A stretch of 31,961 nt of DNA from JAICYJ01 sp036263035 (GCA_036263035.1 DATAHR010000090.1:1-31961); one strand, 5' to 3'. Positions 7,803 to 15,794 are shown, numbered from the stretch's first letter. The notes: generated from the sequence alone by a model not told the origin. Translations and numbers: made by a program.

Positions 7803-8243
7803 CTACTGGACCGTCTCCCAGTCCCGCCCGAGGTCGACCACAACGTGAGTGATCGGGATGTCGAACCTGCCCCGCGCCTTCTCGACCGTCTTCTTCTCGA
7901 GCCAGTTCGAGCGCTCCGCCGGGTGGGTGGAGATCACGATCTCATCGGCGTCGAACTCGAACAGCGCGTCCTCGATCGCCCGCACCGGGTCGCCGTCGCC
8001 GATCGCCCCGCGCGCCTCGATGCCCTCCGCGCGCAGCGTCTCGATCGACCCCGCCAGGCGCTGCTCCGCGAGCTCACGCGCATGGTCGACGTCGGCGAAC
8101 AGGTGGTGCAGGCGCGTGTTCAGCGCGGGCGCGACGACCAGCACCTCGGCGTCCCGGCCGGCACCGCGCTCGCGAAGGTCATCGAGCAGCTCGCGGCCGG
8201 CGACGGTCTCGTTCGCGACCACCAGGATGCGGTGCTCGGCCAT
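7803..8243 (-). CDS. Universal stress protein (UspA-like) domain protein
   Basis: A 146-residue alpha/beta protein resembling the universal stress/adenine-nucleotide hydrolase-like fold. It opens with the strand RILVVANETVAG and ends with ADEIVISTHPAERSNWLEKKTVEKARGRFDIPITHVVV. The classical ATP-binding G-x2-G-x9-G-S/T motif is not complete, as the loop reads STHPAERSNWLEKK, so nucleotide binding is uncertain. I recognise this as a form common in actinobacteria. It has its own -10 hexamer TAGACT six bases upstream of the ATG and a hairpin separates it from etfA, so it is probably a separate unit with the GNAT gene behind it. Confidence 0.75.
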   Translation of the reverse strand: MAEHRILVVANETVAGRELLDDLRERGAGRDAEVLVVAPALNTRLHHLFADVDHARELAEQRLAGSIETLRAEGIEARGAIGDGDPVRAIEDALFEFDADEIVISTHPAERSNWLEKKTVEKARGRFDIPITHVVVDLGRDWETVQ

Positions 8244-8249
8244 GGCCGC

Positions 8250-8255
8250 AGTCTA
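8250..8255 (-). promoter_or_regulatory. -10 hexamer of the stress-protein gene
   Basis: TAGACT on the minus strand lies six bases before the ATG at 8243, the same geometry as at other genes here. It implies a leaderless transcript. Confidence 0.4.
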
Positions 8256-8280
8256 CGGCGCTCGTGGCAGAAGGCGCAAG

Positions 8281-8323
8281 GTGGGGTGACGGAAAAGTGC
8301 CAGGCTCTTTTCCGTCACCCCAC
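8281..8323 (-). terminator. 17-bp perfect inverted repeat after etfA
   Basis: Bases 8281-8297 and 8307-8323 are perfectly complementary, with a nine-base loop. Read on the minus strand, the hairpin follows etfA by six bases and precedes the stress-protein gene. It contains an A-run in the left arm and a T-run in the right arm inside the stem, but no T-tract after it. A terminator or a dispersed palindromic element are both possible. Confidence 0.6.
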
Positions 8324-8329
8324 GCCCGC

Positions 8330-9280
8330 TCAGCGAGACTTCAGCGCCTCGGTCAGCTTCGGTACGACGGTGAGCGCGTCGCCGACGACGCCGAGGTCGG
8401 CGAACTCGAAGATGGGGGCGTTAACGTCCTTGTTGATCGCCACGATCACGCCCGAGTTCGCCATCCCGACCTTGTGCTGGATGGCCCCGGAGATGCCGCA
8501 GGCGACGTAGAGCTTCGGCGACACCGTCTTCCCGGTCTGGCCCACCTGCATCGAGTAGTCGGTCCACCCGGCATCCACCACAGCGCGCGTCGCGGCGATC
8601 TCGCCGCCGAGCGCACTCGCCAACTCCTGGATCACCGGGATGTTCTCCGGCCCGCCGATGCCGCGGCCAAACGCGACCAGGACATCGGCCTCGGTGATGT
8701 CCACGCCACCGCGCGAGGCCTGCTCCTGACCGACCAGCGACGCGGCCGTCGACCAGTCCTGCACCGTCGGCTGCACCCGCTCCACCTGCGCGGTGCCCGA
8801 GCCCACCGGATCGGCCGGGAACGCGTTCGCCCGCGAGAGGATCAGCGCCGGCGAGGAGGCGAACGTCGACTCGACCATGATCGTGTCGCCCAGCGCCGGA
8901 CGCACCGCGGTGACGCCGCCGTCACCGATCGTGAAGTCGGTGGTCTCGCAGTTGATGCCGGCACCCAGCCGCGCGGCCAGCCCCGCCGCGACATCCGCCG
9001 AGACGACGCCGGCGCCGAACAGGACGGCCGTCGCATCGCGTGCGTGCGGCTCGAGCGCATCCACAAGCGGCTGGGGCAGCGACCCGAGCGCCGGGTCGTC
9101 GGCCACGAGCACACGGCTCGCGCCGTAGGCGCCGAGGCCGGCCGCCCAGCCGTCGTCGATGCCGGAGCCGGCGACGAACGCGGTCACCTCACCGCCCTGA
9201 GACGCCCGGGCCAGCACGCCCAGGCTGTTGGGGTTGAACGACCCCTCGTAGTGGTCGACGAAGACGATCGTGTCCGCCAT
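8330..9280 (-). CDS. etfA: Electron transfer flavoprotein alpha subunit
   Basis: The FAD-carrying alpha subunit of the heterodimeric ETF, 316 residues, cytoplasmic. The C-terminal FAD domain is complete: VVDAGWTDYSMQVGQTGKTV, then LYVACGISGAIQHKVGM and VIVAINKDVNAPIFEFADLGVVGD, all close to the family consensus. The ATG at 9280 abuts the etfB stop with no spacer, so the two subunits are translated from one message in equal amounts. ETF collects electrons from acyl-CoA dehydrogenases and hands them to ETF:QO, which is encoded at 5540-7243. No acyl-CoA dehydrogenase gene is in the window. Confidence 0.96.
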   Translation of the reverse strand: MADTIVFVDHYEGSFNPNSLGVLARASQGGEVTAFVAGSGIDDGWAAGLGAYGASRVLVADDPALGSLPQPLVDALEPHARDATAVLFGAGVVSADVAAGLAARLGAGINCETTDFTIGDGGVTAVRPALGDTIMVESTFASSPALILSRANAFPADPVGSGTAQVERVQPTVQDWSTAASLVGQEQASRGGVDITEADVLVAFGRGIGGPENIPVIQELASALGGEIAATRAVVDAGWTDYSMQVGQTGKTVSPKLYVACGISGAIQHKVGMANSGVIVAINKDVNAPIFEFADLGVVGDALTVVPKLTEALKSR

Positions 9281-10066
9281 CTAGATCACGCCCCTCTCCG
9301 ACAGGAACTGCACGATCGCGGTCGCGGAGTCTCCCCCGGAGTCCTCGATCCGCTGCCCGGAGTCCTTGGCCGGCGGCGGCGAGACGCTCGCGACGACGCT
9401 CTTCGCGCCGGCGGCGCCCACCAGCGAGGAGTCGATGCCGGCGTCGGCGGCCGACACGACGTCGGTCGGCTTCTTCTTCGCGCCCATGATCGCCTTGATG
9501 GACGGCAGGCGTGGTGTGTTGATCGCGTCGGAGACCGAGATGACGGCCGGAAGCGGCGCCTCGATCACGTCGTAGCCGTGCTCGGTCTGCCGCTTGGCCC
9601 GGAGTGTCGAGCCCTCGAGCGACAGCTCGGCAACCTGCGTGACCAGCGGGCGGCGCATGTGGTCGGCGACCGCGGCGGCCATGACATAGCAGTCGGCGTC
9701 GGCCGCCTGCTGGCCCAGGATCACCAGGTCGGTGTTCTGCTTCTCCAGCGCCTGTGCAAGCGCATACGCGGTGCCGGTGATGTCCGAGCCGGCAAGCGCC
9801 TCGTCGGTGACCAGCACCGCACGGTCGGCGCCGAGCGCGAGCGCCTTCTGCAGCGGCCGCTGCGCCTGCTCGCGGCCCATGCAGAGGGCGACGATCTCGC
9901 CCACGTCGTGGCCCGCCTCGCGGAGCTTGATCGCCTCCTCGAGGCCGTGCACGTCGAACGGGTTCAGCTCGCTGTCGCCCGACCGGTCGAGCCGGTTCGT
10001 GGACGGATCGATTCGCTTCGCGCTGGTCGCGCTCGGCACCTCCTTGACGCAGACTGCGATGTTCAC
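9281..10066 (-). CDS. etfB: Electron transfer flavoprotein beta subunit
   Basis: Beta subunit of ETF, 261 residues, with the usual opening NIAVCVKEVPSATSAKRIDP. The adenine-nucleotide region includes DLVILGQQAADADCYVMAAAVADHM, corresponding to the family's LxGxQaiDgDxgq motif, and EAPLPAVISVSDAINTPRLPSI follows. The GTG start at 10066 is preceded by a purine-rich GGGGGAAAG that fits a ribosome-binding site; a longer frame upstream adds residues unlike ETF. It lies 28 bases after the enoyl-CoA hydratase gene and immediately before etfA, so the four genes from the B12-binding subunit to etfA are probably one transcript. Confidence 0.95.
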   Translation of the reverse strand: MNIAVCVKEVPSATSAKRIDPSTNRLDRSGDSELNPFDVHGLEEAIKLREAGHDVGEIVALCMGREQAQRPLQKALALGADRAVLVTDEALAGSDITGTAYALAQALEKQNTDLVILGQQAADADCYVMAAAVADHMRRPLVTQVAELSLEGSTLRAKRQTEHGYDVIEAPLPAVISVSDAINTPRLPSIKAIMGAKKKPTDVVSAADAGIDSSLVGAAGAKSVVASVSPPPAKDSGQRIEDSGGDSATAIVQFLSERGVI

Positions 10067-10094
10067 CTTTCCCCCTGCTTGCTTTCGTTGGTGG

Positions 10095-10871
<777 letters not shown>

Positions 10872-10876
10872 TGGTG

Positions 10877-11272
10877 CTAGCTCGCCAGCCTCGACTGCAG
10901 GAACTCGACGATGTCCGCCGTCGGCGCGCCCGGCGTGTAGACCTCGGCCACGCCCTGGCGCTTGAGCTCGTCGATGTCGTCGGCCGGGATGGTGCCGCCG
11001 ACGACGACCAGCACGTCCTCCGCACCCTGCTGCTTGAGCAGCTCCAGGATGCGGGGGACGAGCGTCATGTGGGCACCGGACAGGATCGAGATCCCGACCG
11101 CGTCCGCATCCTCCTGGATCGCCGTCTCGACGATCTGCTCGGGCGTCTGGTGGAGGCCCGTGTAGATCACCTCCATGCCGGCGTCGCGCAGCGTGCGGGC
11201 GATGATCTTCGCCCCGCGGTCGTGCCCGTCCAGGCCCGGCTTCGCGACGACGACTCGGATGCGGCGGCTCAT
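10877..11272 (-). CDS. mcmA2: Methylmalonyl-CoA mutase, B12-binding subunit
   Basis: A free-standing cobalamin-binding domain of 131 residues. The DxHxxG motif is at residues 15-20 (GLDGHDRGAKI), where His17 would be the lower axial ligand to cobalt. SILSGAH and VVVGGTIP complete the base-off/His-on cobalamin site. It pairs with the catalytic subunit encoded at 12935-14554 to make a two-subunit mutase interconverting methylmalonyl-CoA and succinyl-CoA, or a related acyl-CoA mutase. The two subunit genes are separated by about 1.7 kb holding a cupin, a TadG-like gene and a repeat element. A TAGACT hexamer 10 bases upstream may be its own promoter. Confidence 0.94.
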   Translation of the reverse strand: MSRRIRVVVAKPGLDGHDRGAKIIARTLRDAGMEVIYTGLHQTPEQIVETAIQEDADAVGISILSGAHMTLVPRILELLKQQGAEDVLVVVGGTIPADDIDELKRQGVAEVYTPGAPTADIVEFLQSRLAS

Positions 11273-11282
11273 ATCGCCATCG

Positions 11283-11288
11283 AGTCTA
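11283..11288 (-). promoter_or_regulatory. -10 hexamer before the B12-binding subunit
   Basis: TAGACT on the minus strand ends ten bases before the ATG at 11272. It would allow this gene and those behind it (hydratase, etfB, etfA) to be transcribed independently of the TadG-like gene. Confidence 0.35.
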
Positions 11289-11319
11289 CCCAGCGGCCGC
11301 CGCGACCGGGCGCAGCGGA

Positions 11320-12333
11320 CTAGCTGGTCAGCTGGGCGGTGTACGCGCCGGGAAGGGTGCTGCCCGAGGAGGTCGCGGTGATCGGTGCGTCACCGACGTA
11401 GACGGCGTCGACCTCCTTGCCCTGGTTCTTCACGGCGGTCACCACCCACCAGGAGAAGCCGACGACGCGGACGTTCCCGCTACCCGTCGTCGGCCAGGCC
11501 GCGTTTCCGTTGCTGGCGTCGACGACGACCGGCAGCAGCACGACCTGGCAGCTCGCGGGCTTGAGCAGGCTGGGCGTGCCGGTGGCGGGGAATGAGGCGA
11601 TCGCGCTGGCGGGCTGGAGCGCGGCGCCGCCGCAGCGATCGGACACGGCCTGGGTCGTCGGGCCGCTGTTGCCGCCGGTCTTGGTGGCGATCACGTCGTC
11701 GATCTTCACGGGACAGACGGTGACGCTCCCGCTCACCTCGGAGGCGTACAGGTTTGCGCCACCGCCCGTCACGCCGCCCGTGGTGCATGTCTGGCTTGCG
11801 GTGTCCCATGCAGGGAGACGGATCGACCCGAAGTTGGGGCCTGACTGGTCGACGAAGATCGGATAGGTGTTGCCCGGCGTGTAGCTGGCCTTGATGACGC
11901 CCCACGGCAGCGCGCCACCGCCGGAGTTCATGAAGGTCGCGGTGGCGGTCGCGCTGGTGGTGACCTTCTTCGAGGTCAGCGCTTTCGCGAAGAAGCTCTG
12001 GGCCGGCTTGCTGGCCGTGACGCGGATGCTGTCGTTCGTCACGTAGACGCTCGTCGGCTGGTAGGTGACGGTCGCGCCGGAGATGTTGTTGCCGAGCTCG
12101 ACCGCCGCAGCGGAGGCCGCCGCCGACCAGCCGCTCGGGAGCGTTGCCGCTCCTGCCAGCGCACCGGCGTCAGCCGCGTTCTGGACGGCGCGCTTCTGCT
12201 GGTACCAGGAGCCGACGTCGATGGCGAGAGCGCACATGCCGAGCAGCGACATCATGAAGACGGTGATGAGGACGAGGGTCTGGCCGTTCTGTGAGGTGCG
12301 GGAGCCGGTGTCGTTCATGGCTCGAGCGTCCAT
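11320..12333 (-). CDS. TadG-like protein (putative Flp pilus-assembly TadE/G-like)
   Basis: A 337-residue secreted or membrane-anchored protein. After a short polar start comes one hydrophobic segment (about residues 19-41, TLVLITVFMMSLLGMCALAIDVG) followed by SWYQQKRAVQNAADAGALAGAA, the signature of the Tad/TadG N-terminal domain, where the membrane helix anchors an extracytoplasmic region. The remainder is Thr/Ser/Gly-rich, as expected outside the cell, and has four cysteines after about residue 180 that could form two disulfides. No other pilus genes are in the window. An ATG at 12318 is an alternative start, five codons in; neither has a clear Shine-Dalgarno. The gene is out of place inside the acyl-CoA/mutase block. 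Confidence 0.78.
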   Translation of the reverse strand: MDARAMNDTGSRTSQNGQTLVLITVFMMSLLGMCALAIDVGSWYQQKRAVQNAADAGALAGAATLPSGWSAAASAAAVELGNNISGATVTYQPTSVYVTNDSIRVTASKPAQSFFAKALTSKKVTTSATATATFMNSGGGALPWGVIKASYTPGNTYPIFVDQSGPNFGSIRLPAWDTASQTCTTGGVTGGGANLYASEVSGSVTVCPVKIDDVIATKTGGNSGPTTQAVSDRCGGAALQPASAIASFPATGTPSLLKPASCQVVLLPVVVDASNGNAAWPTTGSGNVRVVGFSWWVVTAVKNQGKEVDAVYVGDAPITATSSGSTLPGAYTAQLTS

Positions 12334-12369
12334 GCGAACGGGGCAACGCGAAATCCCCCGGAAGGGTGT

Positions 12370-12690
12370 TCAGGAGGCCTCGGCCGGGGCGAACAGCACG
12401 AGCAGCTCGAGCCGCTCGGCGATCGAGTGGAAGCGGTGTTCGACGCCCTTGCCGACGAAGATCACGGAGCCCTGCTGCACCGGCCGCGTCTCGCCGGCGA
12501 CGTCGATCTCGGCCCGGCCGGAGACGACGTAGTAGACCTCGTCCTGCGCGTGCGGGGTCTGCGGGTCGGCGGTGCCCGCCTCGAGCACGTAGAGCCCGGC
12601 GCTCATGGAGTCGACGCGGAGAAACTCCTCGTAGAGGCGGCCGGCCGCGACGCGGGCGGCCTCAACGTCGGAGAGATCGAAGGCATCCAC
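12370..12690 (-). CDS. Cupin domain protein
   Basis: A 106-residue single-domain cupin. The first cupin motif is seen in PHAQDEVYYVVSGRAEIDVAGE (residues about 46-67) and the second in GSVIFVGKGVEHRFHSI (about 74-90). A metal site could be formed by His47, Glu51 and His85. The reaction, if any, is unknown; such small cupins serve as isomerases, dioxygenases or ligand sensors. The GTG at 12690 has a TAGAGT -10 hexamer seven bases upstream, so it is probably transcribed leaderless from its own promoter rather than from the mutase gene on the far side of the repeat element. Confidence 0.8.
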   Translation of the reverse strand: MDAFDLSDVEAARVAAGRLYEEFLRVDSMSAGLYVLEAGTADPQTPHAQDEVYYVVSGRAEIDVAGETRPVQQGSVIFVGKGVEHRFHSIAERLELLVLFAPAEAS

Positions 12691-12697
12691 GGCGACG

Positions 12698-12703
12698 ACT
12701 CTA
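12698..12703 (-). promoter_or_regulatory. -10 hexamer of the cupin gene
   Basis: TAGAGT on the minus strand lies seven bases before the GTG at 12690. This promoter lies just beyond the GTGAC repeat element, which could therefore act on it. Confidence 0.4.
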
Positions 12704-12736
12704 CAGGCGACACGGCGCGCCGATCGCGGGCCGGTT

Positions 12737-12919
12737 CGGGCTCAGAGCCCGACTCCGCCGACGACACGGGCTTGTGACGGATTCGTGACAGGTGTGAAAG
12801 CTGCTGTGACAGGCATTTGGCTCAAACAGGCCGGCCGCCGCCAGCAGGGGCTCAGAGCCCGACTCGGCTTGGACGGGGAGTTGGCACAGAATCGTGACGC
12901 CTCGGGACGAAGCCGTGAC
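12737..12919 (+). repeat. GTGAC-array element, locus A (two units, 110-bp period)
   Basis: Two units lie between the cupin and mutase genes. Each begins with the core GGGCTCAGAGCCCGACTC, at 12738 and 12848, exactly 110 bases apart. Counting from the CCC of the core, unit 1 has GTGAC at offsets 26, 37 and 58, plus GTGAA at 46. Unit 2 has GTGAC at about 36 and 57. A CATTTGGCTCAA word follows unit 1. The first 89 bases align without gaps to locus B (30720-30808), about 64 matching by hand count. The region contains no convincing gene. Function unknown. Confidence 0.8.
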
Positions 12920-12934
12920 TCGCGCGAAGCCGCG

Positions 12935-14554
12935 TCAGAACACCGGCGTCTCGCGGTACACGCCCCACACGGAGCGCAGCGCATCGCAGATCTCGCCCTC
13001 GCTCGCGTAAGCGCGCGCGCATTCGACCAGGTGCGGCATCACGTTCTCGTCACCCTCCGCCGCCCGCTGCAGCGCGGCCAGCGCCCGGTCGACCCCGGCC
13101 TGGCTGCGCTCGCCGCGCACGGCCTTCAGCCGCGCCACCTGCCGCTGCTCGACCTCGAATGGGATGTGCAGCAGCTCGAGCGGCTCCTCGTCGCCCTCGG
13201 TGTACGCATTCACTCCGACGATCGCCCGCTGCCCCGACTCCACCTCCTGCTGGAACCGGAAGCTGGCCTCCGCGATCTCGCGCTGGAAGAAGTTCTCGTT
13301 CAGTGCGGGCACCACGCCACCCAGCCGATCGATCCGCTCGAAGTACTCGTATGCCTGCCGCTCCAGCTCGTCGGTCAGCGACTCCACCAGCCACGACCCG
13401 CCCAGCGGATCGGCCGCATGCACCACGCCCGTCTCGTGTGCGATCACCTGCTGCGTCCGCAGCGCCAGCCGCGCCGCCTCCTCCGTCGGCAGCGCCAGCG
13501 CCTCGTCGTAGCTGTTCGTATGCAGCGACTGCGTCCCTCCCAGCACCGCCGCCAGCGCCTCGATCGCCGTGCGCACGATGTTCACCTGCGGCTGCTGCGC
13601 CGTCAGCGACACCCCCGCCGTCTGCGTGTGGAACCGCATCAGCAGCGCCCGGTCGGTCTTCGCCCCGTAGCGTTCGCGCAGCTCCCGCGCCCAGATCCGC
13701 CGCGCCGCCCGATACTTCGCGATCTCCTCGAAGAAGTCGATGTGCGCGTTGAAGAAAAACGACAGCCGCGGCGCGAACTCATCGACGTCGAGCCCCCGCT
13801 CGATCGAGCGCTCGACGTACGCGAACCCATCCGCGAGCGTGAACGCGAGCTCCTGCGCCGCCGTCGCCCCCGCCTCGCGGATGTGGTACCCCGAGATCGA
13901 GACCGGGTGCCACCGGGGCATGGTGCGAGTGCACCACTCGATCATGTCGATCATCAGCCGCATCGACGGCTCCGGCGGGAAGATCCATTCCTTCTGAGCG
14001 ATGTATTCCTTGAGGATGTCGGCCTGGATCGTGCCGCCCAGCCGCTCCGGGGCAACGCCCTGCCGCTCGGCCACGCAGACGTACTGCGCGAGCACGATCG
14101 CGGCCGGCGCATTGACCGTCATCGACGTTGTCACCCGGTCGAGCGGGATGCCGCGGAACAGGTCCTCCATGTCGGCCAGCGTGTCGACCGCCACCCCCTC
14201 GCGCCCGACCTCGCCCAGGGAGCGGGCATGGTCGGAGTCGTAGCCCATGAGCGTGGGCATGTCGAAGGCCGTCGACAGCCCCGTCTGGCCATGCTCGAGC
14301 AGGTAGCGGAAGCGCCGGTTCGTCTCCTCGGCGGTGCCGAAGCCGGCGAACTGCCGCATCGTCCACAGCTTCCCGCGGTACATGGTCTCGTAGACCCCGC
14401 GCGTGAAGGGATAGCGGCCCGGATCGCCCAGATCGCGCTCGTAGTCGATCGGCGTCGTCTCCGGCGTGTAGAGCGGGCGCAGCGGGACGCCGGAGATCGT
14501 CGAAGGCTCCGGCTGCGGCTCGTCAGTCGGGTCGGGCAGGCCGGCGGTCGCCAT
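12935..14554 (-). CDS. mcmA1: Methylmalonyl-CoA mutase, large (catalytic) subunit
   Basis: A 539-residue catalytic chain of a two-subunit, B12-dependent acyl-CoA mutase, without its own cobalamin domain. Family marks include TRGVYETMYRGKLWTMRQFAGFGTAEETN in separate blocks near residues 50-78, LSTAFDMPTLMGYDSD, SMTVNAPAAIVLAQY, SISGYHIREAGATA and RFHTQTAGVSLTAQQP. The isobutyryl-, ethylmalonyl- and methylmalonyl-CoA mutases share this fold; the TMYR block and the context of cofactor and ETF genes favour the methylmalonyl enzyme, but exact substrate is inference. The ATG at 14554 has a TACGCT hexamer seven bases upstream. The adenosyltransferase gene that makes its cofactor ends 29 bases upstream. 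Confidence 0.94.
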   Translation of the reverse strand: MATAGLPDPTDEPQPEPSTISGVPLRPLYTPETTPIDYERDLGDPGRYPFTRGVYETMYRGKLWTMRQFAGFGTAEETNRRFRYLLEHGQTGLSTAFDMPTLMGYDSDHARSLGEVGREGVAVDTLADMEDLFRGIPLDRVTTSMTVNAPAAIVLAQYVCVAERQGVAPERLGGTIQADILKEYIAQKEWIFPPEPSMRLMIDMIEWCTRTMPRWHPVSISGYHIREAGATAAQELAFTLADGFAYVERSIERGLDVDEFAPRLSFFFNAHIDFFEEIAKYRAARRIWARELRERYGAKTDRALLMRFHTQTAGVSLTAQQPQVNIVRTAIEALAAVLGGTQSLHTNSYDEALALPTEEAARLALRTQQVIAHETGVVHAADPLGGSWLVESLTDELERQAYEYFERIDRLGGVVPALNENFFQREIAEASFRFQQEVESGQRAIVGVNAYTEGDEEPLELLHIPFEVEQRQVARLKAVRGERSQAGVDRALAALQRAAEGDENVMPHLVECARAYASEGEICDALRSVWGVYRETPVF

Positions 14555-14561
14555 GCCGGGC

Positions 14562-14567
14562 AGCGTA
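14562..14567 (-). promoter_or_regulatory. -10 hexamer of the mutase large subunit
   Basis: TACGCT on the minus strand lies seven bases before the ATG at 14554, in the gap after the adenosyltransferase gene. It suggests a leaderless transcript in addition to any read-through. Confidence 0.4.
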
Positions 14568-14583
14568 CACCCGGCGCGGGCCG

Positions 14584-15165
14584 TCACCCCTCCGCGATGG
14601 AGGCGCCCGGACGCCACAGCACGTCGCCGCGGCCGTCGTCGTTGTGCACCCGGGCGAGGATGAAGAGCAGGTCGCTGAGGCGGTTCAGATAGGCCAGCGC
14701 GTGCGGGTTGACCGGCTCCTCGGCGGCGAGCGCGACGGCGTGTCGCTCCGCGCCCCGACAGACGGTGCGGGCGAAGTGCAGGGCCGCCGACTGCGGCGTG
14801 CCGCCCGAGAGGACGAAGCTGGTCAGCGGTGCGAGCCCCTCGCTGAAGCGGTCGCAGGCGGCCTCGAGCGCCGTCACGTGCGTCTCGGTGATCCGGAGCC
14901 GGGACTTGCCCTTGCCGCGCAGCGTCTCCATCGGCACCGACAGGTCGGCGCCGACATCGAACAGATCGTTCTGCACGGTGCGCAGCAGCTCCGCGACATC
15001 CGGCCGCAGGCCGGCCGCGACGGCGACGCCGATCGCCGCCCCGGTCTCGTCCACCGTGCCATAGGCCCAGATCCGGGCCGACGCCTTGGACACGCGCTCG
15101 CCGTCGCCGAGCGAGGTCTGCCCGGCGTCGCCGGCGCGGGTGTAGATGCGGTCGAGGCGGACGAT
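14584..15165 (-). CDS. Cob(I)alamin adenosyltransferase (PduO type)
   Basis: Transfers adenosyl from ATP to cob(I)alamin, making the adenosylcobalamin used by the mutase encoded next. Internal marks are SKASARIWAYGTVDE, RGKGKSRLRITETHV and RLSDLLFILARV near the C-terminus. The first conventional start (GTG 15093) would leave out the conserved N-terminal block VRLDRIYTRAGDAGQTSLG, which contributes to the ATP site. That block is encoded in frame directly upstream, with no ATG, GTG or TTG before it. The best start I can see is ATC at 15163-15165, giving 193 residues, six bases after a TACCCT hexamer. The enzyme call is secure; the ATC start is inference. Confidence 0.87.
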   Translation of the reverse strand: MVRLDRIYTRAGDAGQTSLGDGERVSKASARIWAYGTVDETGAAIGVAVAAGLRPDVAELLRTVQNDLFDVGADLSVPMETLRGKGKSRLRITETHVTALEAACDRFSEGLAPLTSFVLSGGTPQSAALHFARTVCRGAERHAVALAAEEPVNPHALAYLNRLSDLLFILARVHNDDGRGDVLWRPGASIAEG

Positions 15166-15171
15166 GGCGAC

Positions 15172-15177
15172 AGGGTA
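15172..15177 (-). promoter_or_regulatory. -10 hexamer of the adenosyltransferase gene
   Basis: TACCCT on the minus strand lies six bases before the proposed ATC start. The 11 bases TACCCTGTCGC are identical to those before the ATG of the DUF1272 gene at 5304-5314, supporting initiation at this point. Confidence 0.45.
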
Positions 15178-15314
15178 TCGGAGAGGGCCGCGCCCCCGGC
15201 CGGCGGGCGCATTTCCCCCGAATGGGTTTCAAAACACTTTCTTTACAAGTCGACCACTCGGGACACACCGGAGCGGCCGGCGCGGCCGCCCCCGACCCGA
15301 AGGACCCCACCACC

Positions 15315-15737
15315 ATGTACGGCCTCACAGACCGCATCACCACCGAAACTGCCCCCGGCACCGGCGGCCGGGTGATCGAGCTGTTCCCCCGCGCCTCCGT
15401 GCTCGTGATCGAGCGCGACCCCTCCACCTCGCCCCTGATCCGCCCGCTCGCGACGCACTGCGACATCGTCGTCGCCGGTGGCGCGCACGAGGCGCTGACC
15501 CTGCTGCACGGCGTCCGCCCCGCCGTCATCCTGATCGACCTCGGCATCCGCCCTGAGGATGTCGAGACCCTCGCCGACGGGCTCACCGTCGCCGGGCTCG
15601 ACGCGATTCCGCTGATCACCGTCGACCCGTCAGAGCCGCTCAACGCGGAGGCGCTGATGGAGCGCGTCCGCGCAGCCTTCCACGTCACGCGGCGCGTCTG
15701 GTTCGGCGGCGGGCTGCGATCGCGGATGGCGGCGTAG
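15315..15737 (+). CDS. Receiver-like (CheY-fold) protein, degenerate
   Basis: A 140-residue protein resembling a response-regulator receiver domain. VLVIERDPS near residues 29-37 matches the acidic-pair strand, ILIDLG carries Asp75 at the phospho-acceptor position, and PLITVD has Thr102 at the switch position. The conserved Lys-Pro of the last loop is absent (DPSEPLNAEAL), so phosphorylation-dependent signalling may be lost or altered. There is no output domain. I chose ATG 15315, preceded by GAAGGA at 15299-15304; an in-frame ATG at 15222 would add a low-complexity Ala/Pro-rich stretch. It stands alone between divergent and downstream genes, with a GC hairpin after it. Bases 15178-15314 include a short A/T-rich stretch near 15225-15250 that may hold its promoter. 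Confidence 0.6.
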   Translation: MYGLTDRITTETAPGTGGRVIELFPRASVLVIERDPSTSPLIRPLATHCDIVVAGGAHEALTLLHGVRPAVILIDLGIRPEDVETLADGLTVAGLDAIPLITVDPSEPLNAEALMERVRAAFHVTRRVWFGGGLRSRMAA

Positions 15738-15767
15738 CGGCAGCACGCCACGGTTCCCTCCCCCCGT

Positions 15768-15794
15768 GGGGGCCGCCCCGGCCGGGCGGCCCCC
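15768..15794 (+). terminator. GC hairpin after the receiver-like gene
   Basis: An 11-bp perfect stem (15768-15778 with 15784-15794) and five-base loop lie 30 bases past the stop codon. There is no T-run, so a terminator is suggested only by position and stability. Confidence 0.5.

Noticed and set aside
12737..12919. CRISPR array
   Set aside because: Only two units per locus, 110 bp apart, with diverged sequence and no cas genes; the pattern is not direct repeats with spacers.
12691..12934. Insertion sequence or MITE at locus A
   Set aside because: No terminal inverted repeats, target-site duplication or transposase frame could be identified; a non-autonomous element is not excluded but not supported.
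12785..14692. A 635-codon plus-strand frame over the mutase gene
   Set aside because: Antisense shadow of the mutase gene; low-complexity Arg/Leu/His-rich product.
14555..15751. Upstream extension of the mutase frame to 938 codons
   Set aside because: The extension runs through the adenosyltransferase gene in another frame; the mutase-like sequence begins only after ATG 14554.
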